A DNA stretch of 38,188 nucleotides from a virus. The stretch is from the IMG/VR virus record IMGVR_UViG_3300045999_012868, positions 1-38,188 of that record; one strand, 5' to 3'. Every line of letters begins with the position of its first letter. Positions within the stretch are counted from its first letter, which is position 1. Of the stretch, positions 32,328-38,188 are shown piece after piece. The position numbers and the translations under genes were made by a program. The notes beneath the pieces were generated by a model. The model was not told the DNA's origin. It searched no databases and saw only the letters and a program-made list of their open reading frames with translations.

Positions 32328-32350
32328 GTTTACAATATTTTAATTGTAAC
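32328..32350. repeat. Imperfect inverted repeat before the AP2 endonuclease
   Basis: GTTTACAAT (32328-32336) and ATTGTAAC (32343-32350) nearly mirror each other across 6 bases, 12 bases upstream of the endonuclease ATG at 32316. An operator is possible, but one arm has an extra T. Confidence 0.3.
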
Positions 32351-32438
32351 ACATTTTTAATTTTTAGTACAACTCCTTTAATACCTCTGTGAGAGTGATT
32401 CAATGTGTTAAAATTATTTTATCTATATTTTAGTTTAT

Positions 32439-32918
32439 ATGACCATTTATCTAGGAAACGATGTCGGCTACAGGTCAAGTGGTTTCGCAATTGTAAGTGC
32501 AGAAAAAGAAAAATTGCAACTGCTCTATGCAGAAAATTTCTATACAGACAAAAAAGACACTTTACCACAAAACCTTGCAAGTATAGCCGACCATTTTAAG
32601 AAAATAGTAAAAGAATACAAACCGACGGCTTATATTTATGAAAATCCTGTGCTGAAGGGGGATATTGGAGCAAAACTTAACCAATCGATAGGTGTAACGC
32701 GCTATCTTGCAAATAAGTACGGATTAGAAGAATTTTCTTATATGCCAACCGAAGTAAAAAAAGCAGTAGCTCATTTTGGAGGCTCTAATAAGCAAAACGT
32801 AATAGATGCGGTTGAAAAAGTATTTCCAGATAGGAAATTTGATTATAAGGAAAATCATTGTGCAGATGCCGCAGCTTGTATTCTGTGCCATCTCTACAAA
32901 ACAAGTGTAAAATTATAG
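32439..32918 (+). CDS. ruvC: RuvC-like Holliday junction resolvase (159 aa)
   Basis: Full-length RuvC fold. The four active-site positions are visible: D8 in LGNDVGYRSSGFAIV, E68 in YIYENPVLKG, H140 and D143 in HCADAAACIL. A histidine at the third position is known in the Thermus enzyme. PTEVKKAVAHFGGSNKQNV is the conserved segment before the last motif. It resolves branched DNA before packaging or during recombination. It stands alone between the AP2 endonuclease and fibre genes, on the opposite strand to the former. The start lacks a Shine-Dalgarno sequence, and an AT-rich TATATT leader precedes it. Confidence 0.88.
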   Translation: MTIYLGNDVGYRSSGFAIVSAEKEKLQLLYAENFYTDKKDTLPQNLASIADHFKKIVKEYKPTAYIYENPVLKGDIGAKLNQSIGVTRYLANKYGLEEFSYMPTEVKKAVAHFGGSNKQNVIDAVEKVFPDRKFDYKENHCADAAACILCHLYKTSVKL

Positions 32919-32939
32919 TAACTACTAGAGATAATAAAT

Positions 32940-33293
32940 ATGAGTGATTCATTCCAGAAGCAGCTTTTAAGTGGGAGTACAAACGGAATTGGCATTCCTA
33001 TTAACGCTACAACTTCAGGCTCAGCAAACACGATTCATACGAGTCACCCGACAAATTTGCATGAGTGCTGGGTCGCATTTTGCAACAACAGTGCCAGCGA
33101 TGTGCTTGTAACTCTTGCAATTGGTGGGACTGGTTCGACTAACTTAATTCCCATCACTATTCCTGCTGGCAGAGGACTTGTGCCTGTGATAAATGGCTTA
33201 GTGTATACAGGCTCGGTAGTTATAAAAGCTTGGGCTGCAACTACTGGAGCTATTGTTGCGTATGGATTTGTTAATGAGATTGTAACCATCTAA
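32940..33293 (+). CDS. Small beta-sandwich virion protein (117 aa)
   Basis: Begins MSDSFQKQLLSGSTNGIGIP and continues in short S/T/G-rich strands (HECWVAFCNNSASDVLVTLA; GRGLVPVINGLVYTG), a jelly-roll-like pattern. The stop overlaps the ATG of the 1013-aa adhesin (TAATG), so the two are coupled. Likely a small decoration or fibre-attachment subunit, perhaps distantly like the C-terminal part of the 243-aa protein at 27500. Confidence 0.65.
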   Translation: MSDSFQKQLLSGSTNGIGIPINATTSGSANTIHTSHPTNLHECWVAFCNNSASDVLVTLAIGGTGSTNLIPITIPAGRGLVPVINGLVYTGSVVIKAWAATTGAIVAYGFVNEIVTI

Positions 33294-36200
33294 TGTTTCC
33301 CAGACACACATATTCTCCTGAACCATTTCAATTAACCGAAACTGAGCAGAATTGTCTTCCTACTCCTCTGGACGTATACGATAGCAGCACAACTTCGTAC
33401 ACCGCTTCATCTACAAGTTATTCATCAGTCACAAACAAGTACGATTTCTCTTTCTTTGGGCAATTTTATCCCTCTGGAGTTATAAATCAAACTTTATTCA
33501 CTGTAGCGGATAACTTCGTGTTTGCAATTGTGTCTGGTGTGCTAGTAATCAAGCGTCAGATAGCTTCGGCAGTATTTGAGACTATAAGTACTGGACTAAC
33601 CTTTACTACGCTCACATGGGCGCTATTGCGCGTTGTTAGAAAAGAGAATTTGCTTAGTATTAAAGTGAACGAGTCGGTGGTAACTCTCACTTTCAATTAC
33701 AAAATTCAGTCTGGCACTTTTAAAATTGGCAACTTTACTGGAGATGTCAAAAATATTGGATACAAGTCTGTGGCATTGCCTTGGCTTTTATCAATAAGTG
33801 CAGATGTTTTTGCTAGCGCCTTAGTTGACTATGCGCCGAGCGACAACCAAATCTGCTATCTAAAATATGCTGATGAGATTGGTAACTTTACAAAACCAAT
33901 TGATACGACCACAAATGACTATAAGACACAAACAAAGCTAGTAACACCTAATTCTCTTGTTATACAAAGCTCACGACCACTTACGTCAAGCTTTACAGTC
34001 GAGCTACGTTTTTTATCAGCTAACATCGGCACAAATGTAGAGCTACTAAGCTACTGGGACTCACCCAACCTCAGTTTTTTTGTAAGGAAACTGGACAACC
34101 TACTTAAATTTGGCAGACTCAACTCAAGCGCCATCAATCTACAGGATATTGGCACTTTTGACCCCTCAGAGCCTGTTCAAGTGCTTCGGCTAGAGTTTAG
34201 CCAGTTTGCTGTCAAAGTATGGTTCAATGGCGTACTAAAGCTTACTACAACGCTACAAATTAAAATACCGAGCTACAAGTTCTGGTTTAATTCGAGTAAG
34301 TACCAAGCACCTACAGGAAACTACAGCCTAATTTCTTTTTCTGCCTATGAGCGAGTAGCGAATCTTGACCAATACTTCCCCCAAGTCGCTACACTCCTGC
34401 CTCAAGCCAAGGTCGAACAATTTTATCCGATTAAGTTCAGGAACAAAACGTCTTCAAATTTTCAGGGGATTTTTTCTAGGCGAATTTTTTCCGTTGCTGG
34501 CGCAACTTCTGTCGTTCCAAACTCAACAACAACCTACACAATCACTCAAAGTGGGTCATATTCGGATTCCACAGTGTATTTTTTACACTTACTAATTCCC
34601 AATAATTCCGACTGGCAAACTGGAGAAGCAACTCTAAATGTTAGTACTGTATCTGTAGCACCAAATTCGCTTACAGCAACTTTCCAGCTAGTTCTAAGTA
34701 ATTTTGCAGTACGTCCAGCCCGAACACCAATTACCATAAGAATTTCAAACAGCACTTACTATCAAGATTACTCCGTTGACCTTAATGAAAGCAGACAATT
34801 TGGCATAACGAATATTTCTGGATATCTTGACGGCTACTTTGCTAAATCAAGCGTAACTAGCGGCACAATACCTAATCTCACTGCAACAGCTAACGCGACA
34901 ACTAGTTCGACATTGGAAACTTCACTCTTATATGGCAAGACTTATAACATCGCAAGCTCAGGGCAGAAAATAAATTTGTCTTCTTCGGTGGTTGGCGTTC
35001 GTACCTTATTTTTTGTTTATCGGGAGTTGGTGGCTAAGTCTTATCGAAAATATGTTGGCTCAGCTTCTGGCTATACATTCAATGGCGGCTCTGGTACTCA
35101 GTTAGTTGGCGCACTCCAATTTAACGAAGGCGATTTTGTAAAAGTTTCTACGCAGTTGGGTCGATTCAGTAAGGTGGCAATTTCGGAAGACGAGAGTAAT
35201 TTAGTTTACATTGACGACTTGGCAAACACGGTCAAAGTGGTACGGCGAATCTCTGGTGTGTGGCGATTTGATTCGGCTGTAACTTTGGCGCTAACTTTAG
35301 GTGATGCTGCTGCTCTGGCTAACGCCTCGCTTCAAATAAATAACACTGGAGATTTGATTTGCATTGGTGTTAAAAATAGTAACTTGGGCGAGGGTCGCGT
35401 ACTTCACTTCACAAGAACTGGAGCAGCAACTTGGACATCTAGCCTCAATTTGGGGCAAACTAGTCCTGTGCCTTACGTCGATGGTTTCGGTCTGGCAGCT
35501 TTTGTAAGGGACGATAATACGGCGCTTTTGGCTTCGGTTCAAGGTAGCAACAACATCTACAAGTTCACATCGACTGCTGGCATCTATAACACGACCCCTA
35601 GTAACGTCTTCAACTTTTTCGGGAAAAAAATTCTGGGTAATTTTTCTTTGTCTCGTTGGGCGGCGCAGGACAACTCAGGCAATGTTAGGGTTTTCGACTC
35701 AGACACGCTCACCCAAACAATCACAGGCGCAGACTTGGATTTTGCGCTGAAGGGCGATTACTTAGCGACCGCCAACTTCTCTAACGAGGTGAAAATTTGG
35801 AAATACGAAACTGGCGCTTGGAGTGTCATCAAGACCATCACAAGCGCGACCACTAATTTCGGATACTCGCTATCCTTTAATGCTGACTATGATTTGTTAG
35901 TGGGAAGCCCGAACGAGTCAACTTCTTTTCTGTACCTCTTCTCTGATAACTGGACTGTGCCAAAAAGCTTCGTAAGTACTGGATTATATGGTTATGCTAA
36001 TTCTCTAACGGCTGATAGTGTCTTGATAAGTAACTACACAGACCAATTGGAGTTCTACAGTAGTGATGGAGCAAGCATTCCCCAGATAATTACAGATGTG
36101 CGGCAAAAAAAAGCGTCAACACCGCTAGACTCTAATCTAGACAGCACTGACGCTCAAGTATTAGTATTTAGTTCAAGCAGCGCGTTAACGATTGATTCTA

Positions 36201-36334
36201 TCGCTACAGATATTCAGGGGCTGTGGCTGGGCTGCTTGATGTACAGTAGACAGCTTACTACGGCTGAAATTCAGTCAATTGAAACTAATATATATGAATA
36301 TCTGGGGTTGGGGGAGAGGTCACTTTACAGTTAA
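33293..36334 (+). CDS. Adhesin with LamG domains and a propeller-like insert (1013 aa)
   Basis: Residues about 45-165 form one LamG-like unit (FSFFGQFYPSGVINQTLFTV) and 215-345 a second (SFTVELRFLSANIGTNVELL). An Ig-like stretch follows. A third LamG begins near residue 530 (VGVRTLFFVYRELVAKSYRK) and resumes only near residue 960 (LWLGCLMYSRQLTTAEIQSI). The interval about 606-922 holds repeated blade-like strands (SKVAISEDESNLVYIDD; YLATANFSNEVKIWKYETG; FGYSLSFNADYDLLVGSP), resembling FG-GAP/beta-propeller repeats. The insert DNA is richer in C-ending codons. It is probably a receptor-binding fibre. Its stop overlaps the convergent gene by 4 bases. Confidence 0.75.
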   Translation: MFPRHTYSPEPFQLTETEQNCLPTPLDVYDSSTTSYTASSTSYSSVTNKYDFSFFGQFYPSGVINQTLFTVADNFVFAIVSGVLVIKRQIASAVFETISTGLTFTTLTWALLRVVRKENLLSIKVNESVVTLTFNYKIQSGTFKIGNFTGDVKNIGYKSVALPWLLSISADVFASALVDYAPSDNQICYLKYADEIGNFTKPIDTTTNDYKTQTKLVTPNSLVIQSSRPLTSSFTVELRFLSANIGTNVELLSYWDSPNLSFFVRKLDNLLKFGRLNSSAINLQDIGTFDPSEPVQVLRLEFSQFAVKVWFNGVLKLTTTLQIKIPSYKFWFNSSKYQAPTGNYSLISFSAYERVANLDQYFPQVATLLPQAKVEQFYPIKFRNKTSSNFQGIFSRRIFSVAGATSVVPNSTTTYTITQSGSYSDSTVYFLHLLIPNNSDWQTGEATLNVSTVSVAPNSLTATFQLVLSNFAVRPARTPITIRISNSTYYQDYSVDLNESRQFGITNISGYLDGYFAKSSVTSGTIPNLTATANATTSSTLETSLLYGKTYNIASSGQKINLSSSVVGVRTLFFVYRELVAKSYRKYVGSASGYTFNGGSGTQLVGALQFNEGDFVKVSTQLGRFSKVAISEDESNLVYIDDLANTVKVVRRISGVWRFDSAVTLALTLGDAAALANASLQINNTGDLICIGVKNSNLGEGRVLHFTRTGAATWTSSLNLGQTSPVPYVDGFGLAAFVRDDNTALLASVQGSNNIYKFTSTAGIYNTTPSNVFNFFGKKILGNFSLSRWAAQDNSGNVRVFDSDTLTQTITGADLDFALKGDYLATANFSNEVKIWKYETGAWSVIKTITSATTNFGYSLSFNADYDLLVGSPNESTSFLYLFSDNWTVPKSFVSTGLYGYANSLTADSVLISNYTDQLEFYSSDGASIPQIITDVRQKKASTPLDSNLDSTDAQVLVFSSSSALTIDSIATDIQGLWLGCLMYSRQLTTAEIQSIETNIYEYLGLGERSLYS

Positions 36335-36810
36335 ACCTTAATCGCAACTTCATAGGTCGCTTCAGGCTCAGGCAGTGCAGCCACACGTTGTTTGAAGTCG
36401 AACTCCATGAACTCAATTTCTTCGTTAGTCTGCAATGCAAGAATTTGTTGTTGCAGAGTTTCAATTTGTTTCTGCAACTTCTGGACTTCATCTTCATTTG
36501 CAGCAATTAAGTCAGTTCTAGCCCCATCGATATTGTTCGCCAGTTGGAGTAGCTCATCGGTCAATACGACTTTGCCAGCCTTGCGCTTGACTTGAATACT
36601 AGATTTACCAAGCTTCGCGATTGTGCCAGTTTTGGCTACGTCAAAGCGTTTTGTGAACAGTTCGGTCACTTTTGCCTTTACGTCCTTTAACTCAGCTTGG
36701 ACGCTCTTTTCTTGGCTGCTCAAGTTGATTGCAGAAAGAAGTAGCTCGTTCTCTTCTGAGGAGAGTTCGGTGGTAGCGTTGGATACAGCGAGAAGCGATT
36801 GTGTGGTCAT
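36331..36810 (-). CDS. Coiled-coil protein (159 aa)
   Basis: The start at 36810 (MTTQSLLAVSN) is preferred: GGAG lies 6 bases upstream, within the stop region of the 30-aa gene. The longer frame from 36822 is less likely. Two helical zones are visible: residues about 17-55 (ELKDVKAKVTELFTKRFDV) and a strong coiled coil about 105-125 (EVQKLQKQIETLQQQILALQ). The C-terminus is short and strand-like. Function unknown; an assembly or regulatory helper is possible. It is the last gene of a four-gene overlapping minus-strand unit. Confidence 0.7.
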   Translation of the reverse strand: MTTQSLLAVSNATTELSSEENELLLSAINLSSQEKSVQAELKDVKAKVTELFTKRFDVAKTGTIAKLGKSSIQVKRKAGKVVLTDELLQLANNIDGARTDLIAANEDEVQKLQKQIETLQQQILALQTNEEIEFMEFDFKQRVAALPEPEATYEVAIKV

Positions 36811-36811
36811 G

Positions 36812-36904
36812 TTAATCTCCAAAATAAAGTTTAAGTGCGATGTAGCCGAGAAGTGCAGGAATGATGAGCGCCAATGTGAGTGGCAGGATTAGGTGAATGA
36901 ACAT
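36812..36904 (-). CDS. Tiny membrane peptide (30 aa)
   Basis: MFIHLILPLTLALIIPALLG, then YIALKLYFGD, from the ATG at 36904; stop TAA one base before the next ATG. A single hydrophobic helix fills residues 3-25. The ribosome site GGAG of the 159-aa gene lies within its last codons. It begins one base after the stop of the 25-aa gene. A holin- or lysis-related peptide is conceivable because a wall-acting gene lies close by. Confidence 0.55.
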   Translation of the reverse strand: MFIHLILPLTLALIIPALLGYIALKLYFGD

Positions 36905-36905
36905 A

Positions 36906-36983
36906 TTAGCTGTTATCTGAGTAAGGAGAATATATAACCCAAGCGACACCAAAACCTAAACCAAACATAAGCAAATCAAACAT
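36906..36983 (-). CDS. Tiny membrane peptide (25 aa)
   Basis: MFDLLMFGLGFGVAWVIYSP, then YSDNS. The ATG at 36983 overlaps the last codons of the 118-aa gene by 8 bases (AATGTTTGA), a coupling layout. It has one hydrophobic helix, residues 3-18. It is short enough to be accidental, but the chain of overlaps across four frames argues that it is translated. Confidence 0.5.
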   Translation of the reverse strand: MFDLLMFGLGFGVAWVIYSPYSDNS

Positions 36984-37320
36984 TACTATATCCTTCTACC
37001 AAAGTTTGTTCAAGTCGTTCAATTAGACCACGAACTTCGTGTTTTTCTAGTACCGCAAAAAGCTGCTTAGCCTCGAAAAGACCATCTCGACCTACATTAT
37101 GGAAATCAACACCAGCTTCTTTGATAGAATCAAAAGAAAGGCAAGCATCCACATGATTCCCAAACGTATCACTGTCTATATCCAGAAGAGGTTGGGATAA
37201 GAAATCTGACTCCCAAGTATCGGATTTGATTTGCCATTCCTCGAAGTTACAAGTGCTATATTTAGCAAACACAACACCGTTAGGTAGTTCTCGAAACTGT
37301 TTAAGGTTAAGTAATTTCAT
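36976..37320 (-). CDS. Small hypothetical protein (114 aa)
   Basis: Start chosen at MKLLNLKQFRELPNGVVFAKY (ATG at 37320) rather than 37332. The pattern FxxLPxGxxFxKY followed by an aromatic strand resembles small proteins carried by many cyanobacterial phages. The rest is acidic (PLLDIDSDTFGNHVDACL) with a helical end. Function unknown. It is the first gene of the minus-strand unit that goes on with two membrane peptides and a coiled-coil protein. Confidence 0.65.
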   Translation of the reverse strand: MKLLNLKQFRELPNGVVFAKYSTCNFEEWQIKSDTWESDFLSQPLLDIDSDTFGNHVDACLSFDSIKEAGVDFHNVGRDGLFEAKQLFAVLEKHEVRGLIERLEQTLVEGYSNV

Positions 37321-37390
37321 AATAACTAACACTAAATGTTAATTCTTTTTTCTGCATCTATCTCTGGGAGGATGTACTTAGTATGTTATT

Positions 37391-37780
37391 GTGGTTTACG
37401 AACTTAAGAAATGGAATCACGATTTGCTTATCAAAACATTATCGGCAGCAAGTTTGGCACTATTGGCAACAGTTTCAAGCCCTGCAAACGCCCTAGCTGA
37501 ATGCTTTTACGCGACCGCTACTTTCTACTCGGATTACTACGAAAATAGACAAACCGCAAATGGTGAGACATTCAGTAATTCGGGTTACACAGCCGCAATA
37601 GCAGACTGGAGAGGTTTCGGTAACTACAGAGTCACAAACGAGCGTACAGGAGCTTCTGTGGAGGTTTACGCGAATGATACTGGAGACTTCGGGGACAATA
37701 TTGATTTGTCACAAGCTGCGTTCAGTGCTATCGGGAGTTTAGATAGTGGGGTGCTGAATGTGCAAGTTTGTAGGCTTTAA
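37391..37780 (+). CDS. Secreted RlpA-like double-psi barrel protein (129 aa)
   Basis: Begins at a GTG (an ATT directly before it is the other option) with no close ribosome site. Residues 1-35 form a signal peptide: KKW, then a hydrophobic core (LLIKTLSAASLALLATV) and SPANALA before ECFY. The rest is an RlpA-type barrel: ATFYSDYYENRQTANGETF, YTAA, YRVTNERTGASVEV, NDTGDFG (with the conserved Asp; the usual Arg of NDRGP is T) and IDLSQAAFSAIG. The family includes lytic transglycosylases of peptidoglycan. It is likely exported to act on the wall during lysis or entry. It diverges from the small-membrane-peptide unit. Confidence 0.8.
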   Translation: MVYELKKWNHDLLIKTLSAASLALLATVSSPANALAECFYATATFYSDYYENRQTANGETFSNSGYTAAIADWRGFGNYRVTNERTGASVEVYANDTGDFGDNIDLSQAAFSAIGSLDSGVLNVQVCRL

Positions 37781-38043
37781 TCAAGCAAGCCAGCCTTATT
37801 TAAGGACTCAATTAGAGTCGTAGGCTGGTCGAGCAATTGCCTCAGAGCTTCTTCGTCTTCTGGGGCAAAGTCGATATATAATTGATGCTGTTTGTCAAGT
37901 ACATCAGTAAAGTCAAAAAGATGTTCTTCGGCAGCAAAGAAATAATTAAGCCGCACTAATTTTGCGTAAGGCTCACCTAAATTAGTGTGGCGAATACTTA
38001 GTGGTCTGATTTGGCGCACAACATCTTCCTTGATGAGATACAC
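37777..38043 (-). CDS. Hypothetical protein, 5' part uncertain (at least 88 aa)
   Basis: The first usable start is a GTG at 38043. The same frame stays open and coding-like upstream to 38184 (LPTGKINTLNNKVITNFRDH; SLRFNDPQSVFKIDDK) without ATG, GTG or TTG. So the real start may be a rare codon, or the 5' end was altered. The protein is soluble and acidic at the end (DFAPEDEEALRQLLDQPT). It converges on the RlpA-like gene, overlapping by 4 bases. The function is unknown. Confidence 0.55.
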   Translation of the reverse strand: MYLIKEDVVRQIRPLSIRHTNLGEPYAKLVRLNYFFAAEEHLFDFTDVLDKQHQLYIDFAPEDEEALRQLLDQPTTLIESLNKAGLLD

Positions 38044-38188
38044 TTTGTCATCGATTTTGAATACAGATTGTGGGTCATTGAAACGGAGGGATGGATGGTC
38101 GCGGAAGTTTGTGATTACTTTGTTGTTCAGGGTATTTATTTTTCCTGTAGGTAATCGGTATAAACACGGAAAGCTGATTCTAGTTTAT

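Noticed and set aside
37793-37804. CCTTATTTAAGG palindrome as a terminator
   Set aside because: It lies in the coding end of the last gene, is AT-rich and short, and has no T-run.
1-38188. CRISPR array, insertion sequence or attachment site
   Set aside because: I saw no regularly spaced repeats, no transposase and no tRNA-end duplication. The tRNA-like gene is isolated and no second copy of its end was noticed.

Overview
The window looks like part of the virion-protein region of a tailed phage, or an integrated or plasmid-like relative, of a cyanobacterium. The support is: a portal protein of the Mu gp29 (DUF935) type; large tail, baseplate and fibre proteins built from LamG-like, fibronectin type III and Ig-like modules; three GIY-YIG homing endonucleases; a RuvC-type resolvase; and a secreted RlpA-like wall protein. 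AT-rich DNA, a TATAMT box 24 to 34 bases before several start codons, and few Shine-Dalgarno sequences fit a cyanobacterial host. The host assignment is inference. No major capsid, terminase or tape-measure gene was recognised.

Layout. 1-5.2 kb: a Bro-N/antirepressor-like gene (-) diverges from a tail/baseplate run (135, 122, 217 and 894 aa). 5.1-7 kb: small genes on the minus strand, including a 19-codon remnant of a neighbour, and a glycine-zipper protein (+). 7.3-10.4 kb: a four-gene operon of two basic tagged proteins, a 56-aa protein and a 536-aa fibre/baseplate protein. 10.7-15.6 kb: a 1639-aa multi-LamG adhesin. 15.6-20.7 kb: two copies of a module made of a GIY-YIG endonuclease divergent from a tiny ribbon-helix-helix (RHH) protein. 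They flank a basic tagged protein, a 644-aa virion protein, a tRNA-like gene and a 248-aa virion protein. 20.7-23.1 kb: the portal gene faces a gene for a small kinase-like protein. 23.1-31.3 kb: fibre genes on both strands (FN3 array, LamG fibre, two fibre proteins, a fibre-assembly-like protein), a second glycine-zipper protein and a LamG-like protein. 31.3-32.9 kb: a third GIY-YIG enzyme with four AP2-like repeats, then RuvC. 32.9-36.3 kb: a small virion protein and a 1013-aa adhesin with a propeller-like insert. 36.3-38.2 kb: a compact minus-strand operon with two tiny membrane peptides, the RlpA-like gene and an edge gene.

Two patterns stand out. (1) Otherwise unrelated small, mostly basic proteins carry a short aromatic motif of the form HFANF at the N-terminus, the C-terminus or both. 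I infer a sorting or virion-packaging tag. (2) The GIY-YIG/RHH pair occurs twice with the same divergent layout and face-to-face -10 boxes in the spacer, which looks like a self-regulated homing module. The RHH genes (50 and 47 aa) are easily missed. Both ideas come from reading the sequence only; no database search was possible.
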